Assembly: GCA_965242855.1 (NCBI GenBank)
Contig: OZ251509.1
Span: 2,604,001-2,668,000 of the forward strand
Direction of reading: 5' to 3'
Origin: WTGU01 sp965242855
GTDB taxonomy: Bacteria; Pseudomonadota; Alphaproteobacteria; UBA828
Length of the DNA stretch: 64,000 bases
How positions within the stretch are numbered: position 1 is the first letter of the stretch; each line of letters begins with the position of its first letter. Shown in pieces: positions 8,439 through 18,162 of this stretch. A program made the translations under genes and the position numbers. The notes under the pieces were generated by a model. That model saw only the letters and a list, made by a program, of their open reading frames with translations. It was not told where the DNA came from and did not search any database.

Positions 8439-9791
8439 TCAGTGGATCTCGATGTATTCCTCGCGCTCCCACGCGGTGACGTGGGCGTTGAAGCGGGCGA
8501 GCTCGGCGCGCTTGATCGTGGTGAAGACCGAGACGAACTCCTCGCCCAGCATCTCCACCACCGCCCGGTCGGCCTCCAGCGCGGCGAGCGCCGCCTCGAG
8601 GGTGGCCGGGAAAGGCGGGCGGCTCGGATCGTCCTCGCCGGGCCCTGAGGACTGCGCCACCAGGGGGCGCTTCTCGGCTAGGCCCAGGAGCCCGCAGGCG
8701 AGGGTGCCGGCGGCGCAGAGATAGGGGTTGCTGATGGCCGAGGCGGCGCGCATCTCCACGTGCATCCCCGGCTTTCCCGGCTGCTTGATCCGCACCATCG
8801 CGCTCCGGTCCTCCGCGCCCCAACTGAGGTTGGAGGGCGCGAAGGTGTGGGGCTTGAGGCGGCGGTAGCAATTCGGCGTCGGGTTGAAGAGCGCCATGCA
8901 GGCGGCGCCGTGGTCGATGATGCCCTGCACGAAATGCCGGAGCGTGGGCGTCAGCGCCTGCGCATCGTCCGGGTCGTAGAAGGCGTTCCGCCCGCTCTCC
9001 CCGTCGATCAGGCTGACGTGGTAGTGGCAGCCGGAACCCGCCATCCCCGCCGCCGGCTTGGCCATGAAGGTGGCGACGTGGCCGGCGTGCTGGACGATCT
9101 CCTTGACCGCGTTCTTGAAGGTGAAGCCGTTGTCGATTCCGGTGATCCCGCCCACATGGCCATAGACCAGCTCGAACTGGGACGGCGCGTATTCGGCGTT
9201 CGCCGTGAGGATGGGGATGCCCGCCGCGCGCAGGCCGTCGACGACCGCGCGGATCGCCGGGATCTGCTCGTTGCGCAGGTTGTTGAAGATGTGGACGCCG
9301 CCGAAGAGCGGCTGGTGGGTCTCCCGGTCGAGCACGTAGAATTCGTATTCGTGGGCGCTCTCGATGCCGAAACCGAGCGCCGCCGCCTTGTCGAGCAGGC
9401 CGCGCGCGACATGGCGCGGGGCGGCGCCGAGCGGCGCGCCGTCCTCCCATTCGGTGTCGCAGATGACCTTCGCCGTCCGGTCGAGCCACGGCACCGGCGC
9501 CAGCGTCGAAAGGTCGGGCCGCAGCGTCTGGTCCTTGTATTTGACTTCCTCGTTGTAGCGCGAACCCGGGATCACGTTGGACGCCGTATCGAAGGCGACG
9601 ATGCCGGCATACATGCTCAAGCCCGCGCGCGCGGTCTCGGCGAAGCGTTCCACCGGCACCTGTTTCGAGCGCGCCGAGCCGTGCATGTCCGGCAGCTCGA
9701 AACGGACGTGCTGGACGCCGTCCCGCTCGAGCGCCGCGCGCGCCTCTTCCACCGGATCGCCGGCGGCGCCCCGCGTCGCGTCCTGGGTCAC
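8439..9791 (-). CDS. Glutamine synthetase family protein (GlnT/gamma-glutamyl ligase-like)
   Basis: A 450-residue protein from GTG 9791, preceded by GAGAGGGG; the frame is open further upstream but only as shadow. The N-terminal beta-grasp part has DMHGSARSK. The catalytic part has the ESAHEYEFYVLD acidic pair, FELVYGHVGG, GSGCHYHVSL for ammonia/glutamate handling, NPTPNCYRRLKPHTFAP, and RSAMVRIK with the late Arg. This is the ATP-dependent glutamate-amine ligase fold. The sequence looks closer to GlnT or gamma-glutamyl-amine ligases than to housekeeping GlnA, so the true amine substrate is open. It is convergent with the LLM oxidoreductase (19-base gap) and divergent from the [2Fe-2S] gene. 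Confidence 0.88.
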   Translation of the reverse strand: MTQDATRGAAGDPVEEARAALERDGVQHVRFELPDMHGSARSKQVPVERFAETARAGLSMYAGIVAFDTASNVIPGSRYNEEVKYKDQTLRPDLSTLAPVPWLDRTAKVICDTEWEDGAPLGAAPRHVARGLLDKAAALGFGIESAHEYEFYVLDRETHQPLFGGVHIFNNLRNEQIPAIRAVVDGLRAAGIPILTANAEYAPSQFELVYGHVGGITGIDNGFTFKNAVKEIVQHAGHVATFMAKPAAGMAGSGCHYHVSLIDGESGRNAFYDPDDAQALTPTLRHFVQGIIDHGAACMALFNPTPNCYRRLKPHTFAPSNLSWGAEDRSAMVRIKQPGKPGMHVEMRAASAISNPYLCAAGTLACGLLGLAEKRPLVAQSSGPGEDDPSRPPFPATLEAALAALEADRAVVEMLGEEFVSVFTTIKRAELARFNAHVTAWEREEYIEIH

Positions 9792-9968
9792 GGCCGTCCC
9801 CTCTCCCGCTGCCTCCGCCCGCACGATGCGGCCCGCGCCCGGCGAGTCAAGGCCCGCGGTCGCCGCGGCGGGCGCGGGCGCCTCCACAAACGCTTTGTCG
9901 CGCCGGCCTCCGGCGGGTATGCTGCGCGCGGCGGCGGGGCCCCGCCGCCGGTGCCACAGGAGGGAAAC

Positions 9969-10457
<489 letters not shown>

Positions 10458-10566
10458 GGAGACGAAGGGAAACGCCCGGCGGGTTCGCCGACCCGTGCAT
10501 GGCGGGCGCCGAGTGGTGTAGAGTGACGGGGAGCGCCTGCGTCTGGCGCGGCAGGAGGTGACGATC

Positions 10567-11046
10567 GTGCTGAAATCACTCCATATCGATCCGGGCAAGT
10601 GCACCGGGTGCCTGCAATGCGAGCTGGCCTGCTCTTACGAGAACGAGGGCGTGTTCAACCCGGCCAAGTCCCGCATCAAGGTCTTCAACTTCCACGACCA
10701 GGGGCGCATGGTGCCCTATACCTGCACCCAGTGCGACGAAGCGTGGTGCATGCAGGCCTGCCCGGTCGACGCGATCACGCTGGACGCCGAAACCGGAGCC
10801 AAGGTGGTCTCCGATTCGCTCTGCGTCGGCTGCAAGGTCTGCACCATCGCCTGCCCCTTCGGGACGGTGAACTACAACGCCTCGACCGGCAAGGTGATCA
10901 AGTGCGATCTCTGCGGCGGCGACCCGGAGTGCGCCAAGGCGTGCCCCACCCAGGCGATCACCTACGTCGACGCCAACTGGACGGGCCTCGACAGGATGCG
11001 CCAGTGGGCCGCCAAGACCGACGCCGGCGCGCAGGCCGAGGCATAG
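10567..11046 (+). CDS. aorA: Ferredoxin-like four-cluster subunit of aldehyde oxidoreductase (AorA-like)
   Basis: A 159-residue protein. GTG 10567 is preferred over GTG 10558 because AGGAGGTGA lies five bases before it and overlaps the earlier candidate. Four Cys motifs are visible: CTGCLQCELAC, CTQCDEAWCMQACP, CVGCKVCTIACP and CDLCGGDPECAKACP. They should bind four [4Fe-4S] clusters, as in HycB/DmsB-type polyferredoxins. The AOR catalytic subunit follows after 13 bases, then an FAD oxidoreductase. This matches the three-subunit aerotolerant AOR described in Aromatoleum, in which this subunit wires the tungsten site to the flavin. Confidence 0.9.
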   Translation: MLKSLHIDPGKCTGCLQCELACSYENEGVFNPAKSRIKVFNFHDQGRMVPYTCTQCDEAWCMQACPVDAITLDAETGAKVVSDSLCVGCKVCTIACPFGTVNYNASTGKVIKCDLCGGDPECAKACPTQAITYVDANWTGLDRMRQWAAKTDAGAQAEA

Positions 11047-11059
11047 GGAGGACTCGATC

Positions 11060-12904
11060 ATGGCATGGGCGAGAAATCTGCTGCGGGTGAACCTGACGGA
11101 AGGCACCTGCAAGAACGAGCCGCTGAACATGGAGTGGGCGCGGAAATATCTGGGCCAGCGGGGGCTCGCCACCAAGTACCTGGTCGAGGAGACCGACCCG
11201 AAGGTCGATCCGCTGGCGCCGGAGAACAAGCTGATCATGGCCACCGGCCCGCTGACCGGCACCTGCGCCTCGACGGCCGGGCGCTATTCGGTGGTGACCA
11301 AGGGGGCGCTCACCGGCGCCATCGCCTGCTCCAACTCCGGCGGCTTCTTCGGCAACGAGATGAAGAACGCCGGCTACGACATGATCGTCTTCGAGGGCCG
11401 GGCGCCGAAGCCCGTCTATCTCCTCGTCGAGAACGACAACGCGCGCCTGCTCCCCGCCGACGACTTCTGGGGCAAGTCCGTCTGGGACACCGAAGAGGGG
11501 ATCAAGGCCAAGCACCAGGACCCGTTGATCCGCGTCGCCTCGATCGGCGTCGCCGGCGAGCAGGGCGTCAAATACGCCTGCATCGTCAACGACATGCACC
11601 GCGCCGCCGGGCGTTCCGGCGTGGGCACGGTGATGGGGTCGAAGAACCTCAAGGCGGTGGCCATCCGCGGCACGCTCGGGGTTGCCGTGGACGATCTCGG
11701 GCGCTTCATGCAGGCCACCGCCGAAGGCAAGAAGGTGCTCGCGGAGAACGCCGTCACCGGCCAGGGCCTGCCGACCTTCGGCACGCAGGTGCTGATGAAC
11801 GTGATCAACGAGGTCGGCGCCCTGCCGACGCACAACCACCGCGACGTGCAGTTCGACGGCGCCAAGAACATCTCGGCGGAGGCGATGGCGGAGCCGCGCA
11901 AGGACGGCAAGCCGAACCTCGTGACCAACGCCGCCTGCTTCGGCTGCACCATCGGCTGCGGGCGCATCTCGACGGTCGAGCGCAGCCACTACACGGTGGC
12001 CGAGCGCCCGCAATACCAGATCGCCTCCGGCGGCCTCGAATACGAAGCCGCCTGGGCGCTCGGCGCGGCCACCGGCGTGGACGATCTCGACGCGCTCACC
12101 TTCGCCAATTTCGTCTGCAACGAGCAAGGCCTCGACCCGATCTCCTTCGGCGCCACCGTCGGCGCGGCGATGGAGCTCTACGAGGAAGGCGTCATCGGCG
12201 ACAAGGAAACCGGCGGCATCGAGGCCCGCTTCGGCTCCGCCAAGGCGCTGACGGCGCTCGCGGAGCTGACGGGCAAGGGCGAGGGCTTCGGCGCCGAGGT
12301 CGGCCTGGGCTCCAAGCGGTTGTGCGAGAAATACGGAAAGCCCGAGCTCTCGATGTCGGTCAAGGGGCAGGAATTCCCGGCCTATGATTCGCGCGGCATC
12401 CAGGGCATGGGCCTCGCCTACGCCACGGCCAACCGGGGGGCCTGCCACCTGCGGGCCTACACCGTCTCCTCCGAAATCCTGGGCGTGCCGGAGAAGACGG
12501 ACCCGCATGTGACCGAGGGCAAGGCCGGCTTGGTCAAGGCGTTCCAGGACGCCACCTCGGCGGTCGATTCCTCGGGCCTCTGCGTGTTCACCACCTTCGC
12601 CTGGTCGCTCGACGACATCGCGCCGCAGATCGACGCGGCCTGCGAGGGCGAGTGGACGACGGAGCGTCTCCTCGAAGTCGGCGAGCGCGTCTGGAACCTC
12701 GAACGGCAATACAATCTGGCCGCCGGCTTCACCGGCAAGGACGACACCCTGCCGGCGCGCCTCCTGAAGGACGCCGCGAAGACCGGCCCCGCCGAGGGCC
12801 TGACCAACGGCCTCGACAAGATGCTGCCGGAATATTACGAGGTGCGCGGTTGGACCGACGACGGCGTGCCGAGCAACCAGACCATGGAGCGGCTCGCGCT
12901 TTAG
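11060..12904 (+). CDS. aorB: Tungsten-containing aldehyde:ferredoxin oxidoreductase catalytic subunit
   Basis: A 614-residue cytosolic enzyme of normal AOR length that oxidises aldehydes to acids. ATG 11060 follows GGAGG. The N-terminal domain has the pterin-binding segments KYLGQRGLA, ATGPLTGT, TKGALTG and NSGGFFGNEMKNAGYD. The [4Fe-4S] ligands appear as C293-x2-C296-x3-C300 (CFGCTIGC) and C508 (SSGLC). GYD-, RAAGRSGVGTVMGSKNLKA and DSRGIQGMGLAYATANRG are family signatures. The operon also contains a MoaD-like protein and a tungstate transporter, which supports tungsten rather than molybdenum in the bis-pterin site. The substrate range cannot be read from sequence. Confidence 0.95.
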   Translation: MAWARNLLRVNLTEGTCKNEPLNMEWARKYLGQRGLATKYLVEETDPKVDPLAPENKLIMATGPLTGTCASTAGRYSVVTKGALTGAIACSNSGGFFGNEMKNAGYDMIVFEGRAPKPVYLLVENDNARLLPADDFWGKSVWDTEEGIKAKHQDPLIRVASIGVAGEQGVKYACIVNDMHRAAGRSGVGTVMGSKNLKAVAIRGTLGVAVDDLGRFMQATAEGKKVLAENAVTGQGLPTFGTQVLMNVINEVGALPTHNHRDVQFDGAKNISAEAMAEPRKDGKPNLVTNAACFGCTIGCGRISTVERSHYTVAERPQYQIASGGLEYEAAWALGAATGVDDLDALTFANFVCNEQGLDPISFGATVGAAMELYEEGVIGDKETGGIEARFGSAKALTALAELTGKGEGFGAEVGLGSKRLCEKYGKPELSMSVKGQEFPAYDSRGIQGMGLAYATANRGACHLRAYTVSSEILGVPEKTDPHVTEGKAGLVKAFQDATSAVDSSGLCVFTTFAWSLDDIAPQIDAACEGEWTTERLLEVGERVWNLERQYNLAAGFTGKDDTLPARLLKDAAKTGPAEGLTNGLDKMLPEYYEVRGWTDDGVPSNQTMERLAL

Positions 12905-12969
12905 GCCGGGCCGCCCCGCCTCCGCGCCGCTCCGGGTGGGGCGGGGCGGAGAACCGAGCGGGAGCCGCC

Positions 12970-14223
12970 ATGCAGCACGTGATCGTTGGCGCCGGGCCGG
13001 CCGGCGTGATCGCGGCCGAGACCTTGCGCAAGGGAGACCGGTCCGCGCAGATCCTCCTGATCGGCGACGAGCCGGAGCCGCCCTATTCGCGGATGGCGAT
13101 CCCTTACGTCCTCGACGGCTCGATCGGGGCGGGCGGCACCCACCTTCGCAAGGCGGAGGGCCATTACGACCGCCTCGGCATCCGCTACCGGCAGGGCAGG
13201 GCCGAATCCGTCGCCGCGGCGGACGGCATGCTGGCCCTGGAGGGCGGCGAGAAGGTCGCCTACGACCGCCTCCTGATCGCCACCGGCGCGGCGCCGCTGA
13301 AGCCGCCGATCCCCGGCCTCGACTCGCCGGGCGTTCACAACTGCTGGACGCTGGCGGACTGCCGCGCGATCGAGGAACGCGCCACGGGCGAGTCGAACGT
13401 CGTGCTGATCGGCGCCGGTTTCATTGGCTGCATCATCATGGAGGCCCTCGCCAAGCGTTGCGGCAGGCTCACCGTGGTGGAGATGGAAGACCGCATGGTC
13501 TCGCGCATGATGGACGCGACCGCCGGCGGCATGTTGCGGCGCTGGTGCGAGGCCAGGAACATCCGGGTGCTCACCTCGACGCGGGTCGCCCGCATCGAAT
13601 TCGCCGAAGGCGGGACCGGCGCGGGCGACAAGGCGGTCGTGCTCGACGGTGGCGAGAGACTCGACGCCCATCTCGTCGTCCTGGCCGTGGGCGTCGCGCC
13701 CAACACGGGCTTCCTCGAAGGCAGCGGAGTCGAGACCGACCACGGCGTGCTCGTGGACGCGCATATGCGCTCCAACGTGGCCAACGTCTTCGCCGCGGGC
13801 GACGTGGCCCAGGGCCTCGATTTCTCGACCGGCGGCTACTCGGTGCACGCCATCCAGCCGACCGCCACCGAGCACGGCCGGGTGGCGGCGCTCAACATGC
13901 TGGGCAAGCGCGCTCGCTACAAGGGCAGCCTCAACATGAACGTGCTCGCCACGGTCGGCCTCGTTTCGAGCTCCTTCGGCAGCTGGGAGGGGGTGGACGG
14001 CGGCGAAAGGGGCGTGGCGGTGGATGAGGACGCCTTCAAGTATCTCCGGCTCGAATTCGACGGCGACCGTCTGGTCGGCGCGCTCGGCATCGGCCTGACG
14101 GACCATGTGGGCGTGATCCGCGGGCTGATCCAGGCCAGGACGGCGCTGGCCGACTGGAAGACCAGGCTGCTGGAAAACCCGCACCGCGTGATGGAGGCCT
14201 ACGTCGCCCACAGCCAGGCGTGA
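12970..14223 (+). CDS. aorC: FAD/NAD(P)-dependent oxidoreductase subunit (AorC-like)
   Basis: A 417-residue pyridine-nucleotide-disulfide-fold flavoprotein. It starts MQHVIVGAGPAG (FAD dinucleotide fold), then ATGAAPLKPPIPGL. A second Rossmann motif, VVLIGAGFIG, near residue 145 serves NAD(P). VFAAGDVAQG is the C-terminal FAD site. No redox CxxxxC pair is seen, so it is of the nitrite-reductase/rubredoxin-reductase type rather than a disulfide reductase. It lies 65 bases after the AOR catalytic gene and is predicted to pass its electrons to NAD+, as the third subunit does in Aromatoleum AOR. Confidence 0.88.
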   Translation: MQHVIVGAGPAGVIAAETLRKGDRSAQILLIGDEPEPPYSRMAIPYVLDGSIGAGGTHLRKAEGHYDRLGIRYRQGRAESVAAADGMLALEGGEKVAYDRLLIATGAAPLKPPIPGLDSPGVHNCWTLADCRAIEERATGESNVVLIGAGFIGCIIMEALAKRCGRLTVVEMEDRMVSRMMDATAGGMLRRWCEARNIRVLTSTRVARIEFAEGGTGAGDKAVVLDGGERLDAHLVVLAVGVAPNTGFLEGSGVETDHGVLVDAHMRSNVANVFAAGDVAQGLDFSTGGYSVHAIQPTATEHGRVAALNMLGKRARYKGSLNMNVLATVGLVSSSFGSWEGVDGGERGVAVDEDAFKYLRLEFDGDRLVGALGIGLTDHVGVIRGLIQARTALADWKTRLLENPHRVMEAYVAHSQA

Positions 14224-14243
14224 GCGACGCCGGCGGCCGCGCC

Positions 14244-14495
14244 ATGAAGGTGACCGTCAAGCTCTACGCCTTGCTGAGCGACTACCTGCCCGCCGGAGCG
14301 GTGGACAACCGGATCGAACTCGACCTGCCCGAAGGCACGACGCCGGAAGCCGTCTTCGCGCGCTTCAACCTGCCGCGCCAGTACTGCTCCATCGTGCTGG
14401 TGAACGGCCTCTACGTCGAGCCGAGCGCGCGCGGCGGCCACGCGCTGCGGGAGAACGACACCCTCGCCGTCTGGCCTCCCGTGGCCGGCGGTTAG
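14244..14495 (+). CDS. MoaD/ThiS-family sulfur carrier for the tungsten cofactor
   Basis: An 83-residue beta-grasp protein from ATG 14244; GTG 14220, overlapping the previous stop, would add eight residues. It begins MKVTVKLYALLSDYLP and ends VWPPVAGG. The C-terminal Gly-Gly is the thiocarboxylation site of MoaD-type carriers that put the dithiolene sulfurs into molybdopterin. NRIELDLPEGTTPEAVFARF and ENDTLAVWPPVAGG fit the family. A dedicated MoaD copy is typical of AOR operons and probably serves cofactor assembly for the catalytic subunit. Confidence 0.88.
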   Translation: MKVTVKLYALLSDYLPAGAVDNRIELDLPEGTTPEAVFARFNLPRQYCSIVLVNGLYVEPSARGGHALRENDTLAVWPPVAGG

Positions 14496-14529
14496 CCCGC
14501 GCCGGGGCGAGCGACCCGCGCCGCCCGGC

Positions 14530-14820
14530 ATGGCGTCGGAGCCGGTCGTCTTCGAGAAGGAGATGGCGATCACCCATCGCGATTTCCTGCGCCTCCTGCG
14601 CCGGGCGCTCGGGGGGCGGGAACTCGCCGTGCGCGGCGGCGCCGTTACCTTGGACGAAGGCGACCGCACGCTCGAAATCACACTCGCGCCGGAGTCCGAA
14701 CGGCGCATCGGCGTGCTTGCGCTCCCGGTGACCGCGGTGCGGTTCCGTTATACCGGCTACGCCGACCCCGCACGGCACCTCGCACGGCTCGAACGCTCCT
14801 TCCAACGGGGCGGGGGATAG
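14530..14820 (+). CDS. Small protein of unknown function in the AOR operon
   Basis: A 96-residue protein from ATG 14530, 34 bases after the MoaD gene and before the transporter. It is soluble, with an amphipathic start (KEMAITHRDFLRLLRRALGG) and then alternating strands ending in RFRYTGYADPARHLARLERSFQRGGG. It has no Cys and no known catalytic motif. The Gly-Gly-Gly end is odd next to a MoaD homologue but may be chance. Position and strand suggest a role in tungsten cofactor handling or AOR assembly. I do not recognise the family. Confidence 0.7.
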   Translation: MASEPVVFEKEMAITHRDFLRLLRRALGGRELAVRGGAVTLDEGDRTLEITLAPESERRIGVLALPVTAVRFRYTGYADPARHLARLERSFQRGGG

Positions 14821-14927
14821 CCTCCGCTCCATGAGGCGCGCGTGCCGCGTCGCGCACGCAATGTGCGTTCGCCGGTGCATCTCCCGCCACTTTCGCGAAG
14901 GCGGGGCTTGGCGCATATAGCGCAGCC

Positions 14928-15632
14928 ATGACCGATATCGGGGATGCCTTCGCGGCGGCCTTCGCCCTCGTGTACCATCTCGATCGCGACCTGGGCGAGA
15001 TCGTCCGCCTGTCGTTGCAGGTGAGCGTCGGCGCCGTCGCCGTGGCGAGCCTCGTCGGCCTGCCCCTGGGCGCAGCGGCGGCGTTGTTCCGCTTCCCCGG
15101 GCGCGGTGCGCTGGTCGTCCTGCTCAACGCCCTGATGGGGCTGCCGCCGGTCGTCGTCGGCCTCGTCGTCTATCTGCTGCTCTCGCGGGCGGGGCCGTTC
15201 GGCGTCCTCGGGCTCCTGTTCACGCCGACCGCGATGGTCGTCGCCCAGGTGCTGCTGGTGGCGCCCATCGTCGCGGCGCTCGCGCGGCAGACGATCGCAG
15301 ACCTGTGGCGCGAATACGAGGAGCAGCTCCGCTCGCTCGGCGCCACCCCGCGCCGCGCGCTCACGGCGCTGCTCTGGGACGGGCGCTACAGCCTGCTCAC
15401 CGCCGTGCTCGCCGGCTTCGGCCGGGCCATCGCCGAGGTCGGCGCGGTGATGATCGTCGGCGGCAACATCGACCACGTGACCCGGGTCATGACGACGGCC
15501 ATCGCCCTGGAGGTCTCGAAGGGCGATCTGGCCCTCGCCCTGGGGCTGGGCCTCGTCCTCGTGACCCTCTCGATCGCCGTGAGCGCCGTCGCCTCCCTGT
15601 TGCGCGGCACCCTGGCGCGGGAGCGGCCGTGA
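14928..15632 (+). CDS. tupB: Tungstate ABC transporter permease
   Basis: A 234-residue inner-membrane protein with about five hydrophobic segments. The EAA-type coupling loop sits at about 120-145 (LWREYEEQLRSLGATPRRA), and GRAIAEVGAVMIVGGNI is a signature of the TupB/WtpB permease group. ATG 14928. The ATPase gene overlaps its stop by four bases (GTGA) and the binding protein follows, giving the order B-C-A instead of the more usual A-B-C. Next to an AOR operon, tungstate is the most likely substrate. Confidence 0.9.
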   Translation: MTDIGDAFAAAFALVYHLDRDLGEIVRLSLQVSVGAVAVASLVGLPLGAAAALFRFPGRGALVVLLNALMGLPPVVVGLVVYLLLSRAGPFGVLGLLFTPTAMVVAQVLLVAPIVAALARQTIADLWREYEEQLRSLGATPRRALTALLWDGRYSLLTAVLAGFGRAIAEVGAVMIVGGNIDHVTRVMTTAIALEVSKGDLALALGLGLVLVTLSIAVSAVASLLRGTLARERP

Positions 15633-16384
15633 CCGTCGAACAACCCACGATCCTGCCCCTCGAGCTGCGCGGCGCGAGCGTCGACGGCGGACGCCAGCGG
15701 CTGCTGAAGGCGGTCTCCGCGCGCCTCGACGGCGGGCCGAAGACCATCGTCCTCGGGCCCAACGGGGCGGGCAAGAGCCTGCTCCTCCGCCTCTGCCACG
15801 GCCTCATCCAGCCCAGCGCAGGCGAGGTGCTGTGGCGGGGCGCGCACGGCCGCGACCCGCGGCGCTTCCAGGCGATGGTGATGCAACGCCCGGTCATGCT
15901 GCGCCGCTCGGTCGCCGCCAACATCGATTTCGCCCTCTCCTTGCGCGGCATCGCCCGCCCGCTGCGGCGGCGGCGGATCGCGGAGGCGCTCGAACGGAGC
16001 GGCCTCGGCGCCTTCGCCAGGACGCCGGCCCGCGTGCTCTCCTTCGGCGAGCAGCAGCGGCTGGCGCTGGCGCGATCCTGGGCCTTGCGGCCGCAGGTGC
16101 TCTTCCTCGACGAGCCGACCGCCAATCTCGATCCGGCGGCGACCCATGTGATAGAGGAGACGATCGTGACGATGGCGGACGAAGGCACCAAGATCGTCAT
16201 GACCACCCACGATCTCGGCCAAGCGCGCCGCCTCGCCGACGAGGTGATGTTCCTGCATCGCGGGCGCCTGCTCGAGCGCGCCGCCGCCGGCGCGTTCTTC
16301 GCCGGGCCGGCGGACCCGCTGGCCCGGGCCTTCCTGCGCGGCGAGCTCCTGTGGTGGGAGCGCCGCGCGTTGACCCCGCCGTAG
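15629..16384 (+). CDS. tupC: Tungstate ABC transporter ATP-binding protein
   Basis: A 251-residue cytoplasmic ATPase that powers the permease. Walker A GPNGAGKS is near residue 45, the Q-loop is at MVMQRPVML, the signature is LSFGEQQRLALARS, Walker B is VLFLDEP, and the H-loop is TTHDLGQ. GTG 15629 overlaps the permease stop. The frame is open upstream, but that is a shadow of tupB. The Q-loop followed by MLRRSV is typical of tungstate and molybdate importers. Confidence 0.92.
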   Translation: MTVEQPTILPLELRGASVDGGRQRLLKAVSARLDGGPKTIVLGPNGAGKSLLLRLCHGLIQPSAGEVLWRGAHGRDPRRFQAMVMQRPVMLRRSVAANIDFALSLRGIARPLRRRRIAEALERSGLGAFARTPARVLSFGEQQRLALARSWALRPQVLFLDEPTANLDPAATHVIEETIVTMADEGTKIVMTTHDLGQARRLADEVMFLHRGRLLERAAAGAFFAGPADPLARAFLRGELLWWERRALTPP

Positions 16385-16392
16385 GAAGCGCC

Positions 16393-17235
16393 GTGGCCGT
16401 GCGCAACCCGCTCTCCCGCCGCTCCGTCGCCTGCGGCCTCGCCTTCGCGCTGGCCCTCGCCGCGGGCGCGGCAGACGCGGCGGGCGGCGGGTTCATCGTC
16501 CTCGCCTCCACCACCTCGACCCGCAATTCCGGCCTGTTCGACCACATCCTGCCGCTCTTCGAGGCGGAGACGGGAATCGCGGTGCGCGTGGTCGCGGTCG
16601 GCACCGGGCAGGCGATCCGGCTGGCTCGCAACGGCGATGCGGACGTGCTGCTGGTGCACCATCGGGCCTCCGAGGAGGCGTTCGTCGCCGAAGGCCACGG
16701 CACGGCGCGCTTCGACCTGATGTACAACGACTTCGTCCTCGTGGGCCCCGCGGACGATCCGGCGGGGATCGCCGGCATGAGCGACGCGGCCGCGGCGCTC
16801 CGCGCCATCGCCGACCGGGAGGCGCCGTTCCTTTCCCGCGGCGACGACAGCGGCACGCACGAGCGCGAACGCACGCTGTGGGAGGCCGCGGGAAGAAACG
16901 CCGCCGCCGCCTCCGGAACCTGGTACCGCGAAGCGGGGCAGGGCATGGGCGCGACCCTGAACACGGCGTCGATGATGGCGGCCTACACCCTCACCGACCG
17001 CGCCACCTGGCTGAAGCAGCGGGAAGCGCTCGATCTGCGCCTGCTGCTCGCGGGCGACCCGCGCCTGCGCAACCAGTACGGCGTGATCGCCGTGAACCCG
17101 GCCATGCATCCGCATGTGCGTGCCGAGGCCGCACGCCGCTTCGTAGGCTGGCTCCTCTCGTCCGCTGGCCAGACGGCGATCGGCTCGGTCACCATCGACG
17201 GCGAACGCCTGTTCACCCCCAACGCATCGCACTGA
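16393..17235 (+). CDS. tupA: Tungstate-binding periplasmic protein
   Basis: A 280-residue exported protein. GTG 16393 (or 16399) gives a basic start and a strong Ala/Leu signal peptide ending near ADAAGG. The mature part begins FIVLASTTSTRNSGL; the TTS-type loop contacts oxyanion in TupA. It continues with VGTGQAIRLARNGDADVLLVHH, VGPADDPAG, SRGDDSGTHERE and YREAGQGMGATLNTA, all TupA hallmarks. It lies nine bases after tupC and completes the importer that should supply tungsten to the upstream AOR. Confidence 0.93.
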   Translation: MAVRNPLSRRSVACGLAFALALAAGAADAAGGGFIVLASTTSTRNSGLFDHILPLFEAETGIAVRVVAVGTGQAIRLARNGDADVLLVHHRASEEAFVAEGHGTARFDLMYNDFVLVGPADDPAGIAGMSDAAAALRAIADREAPFLSRGDDSGTHERERTLWEAAGRNAAAASGTWYREAGQGMGATLNTASMMAAYTLTDRATWLKQREALDLRLLLAGDPRLRNQYGVIAVNPAMHPHVRAEAARRFVGWLLSSAGQTAIGSVTIDGERLFTPNASH

Positions 17236-17373
17236 CGCCCGCCCGGCCGAACCCCCGCGCCGAAAACGGAACCCGCCTGGAGGCCATCTCCCGGACGGCT
17301 TTCATGGGCAAGCAGGAAACGGAAAGAGGGCGCGGCGGTGGCGGTTCGTCGGCGGTTGCGGCACAATCGGGCG

Positions 17374-18162
17374 ATGAAGACGGCGCGGAGCGAGGCGGCG
17401 GCGCGCGCGATCCGGGACGCTTGGCGCGGCCACGCTCCGCTCGACGCGATCCCGGAGGCATGCCGGCCGCGCACGAGCGCAGAAGGGTACGCGGCGCAAG
17501 CGGCGCTGGCGCGGCTGCTCGGCGCCCGGCCGGTCGGCTGGAAGATCGCGGCGACCAGCGCGGCGGGCCAGAAGCACATCGGCGTGGACGGCCCCCTCGC
17601 CGGGCGCCTGCTGGAGAGCAAGCTGCACCGGAGCGGCGCCGTCCTTCCGGCGGGGCATCTTCACATGGCGGTCGCCGAGGCGGAGTTCGCCTTCCGCATG
17701 GGCGCCGATCTGCCGGGGCGGGGCGCCGACTACGCGGTGGCGGAGGTCATGGAGGCGGTCTCGGCGCTCCATGTCGCGATCGAGCTTCCGGATTCGCGGT
17801 TCCGCGATTTCACCGCCGTCGGCGCGGCCCAGTTGATCGCCGACAACGCCTGCACGGAATATTTCGTGCTCGGGCCGGAGGCGCCGCCGGACTGGCGCGC
17901 GGCCGACCTGGCCGCCCATCCGGTGCGCCTTTCGATCGACGGCGCGACGGTCGCCCAGGGCAGCGGCGCCAACGTGCTGGGCGATCCGCGCATCGCCCTG
18001 GCGTGGCTCGCCAACGACCGGGTGCGCCACGGGGGCGCGCTGGCGGCGGGCGAGATCGTCACCACCGGCACCTGCGTCACGCCGGCGACGGTCGCGCCCG
18101 GCCAGCGGGTGGAAGCGGACTTCGCGGCGTTCGGGCGCGTGGAGGTCACCCTCACCCCTTAG
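17374..18162 (+). CDS. 2-keto-4-pentenoate hydratase / fumarylacetoacetase-family enzyme
   Basis: A 262-residue protein from ATG 17374. It has the hydratase core: TSAEGYAAQAALARLLG, VGWKIAATSAAGQKHIGV, AEAEFAFRMG with the metal-binding acidic pair, ALHVAIELPDSRF, and the C-terminal GEIVTTGTCVTP. Family members (MhpD, HpcG, and related decarboxylases) act on 2-hydroxydienoates in aromatic ring-cleavage pathways. The other pathway genes are not in the window, so the exact substrate is unknown. It starts 138 bases after tupA and its 3' end overlaps the aquaporin gene by 11 bases. Confidence 0.87.
   Translation: MKTARSEAAARAIRDAWRGHAPLDAIPEACRPRTSAEGYAAQAALARLLGARPVGWKIAATSAAGQKHIGVDGPLAGRLLESKLHRSGAVLPAGHLHMAVAEAEFAFRMGADLPGRGADYAVAEVMEAVSALHVAIELPDSRFRDFTAVGAAQLIADNACTEYFVLGPEAPPDWRAADLAAHPVRLSIDGATVAQGSGANVLGDPRIALAWLANDRVRHGGALAAGEIVTTGTCVTPATVAPGQRVEADFAAFGRVEVTLTP

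Noticed and set aside
10558..10566. GTG 10558 as start of the ferredoxin-like gene
   Set aside because: It lies within the AGGAGGTGA ribosome site that is correctly placed for GTG 10567.
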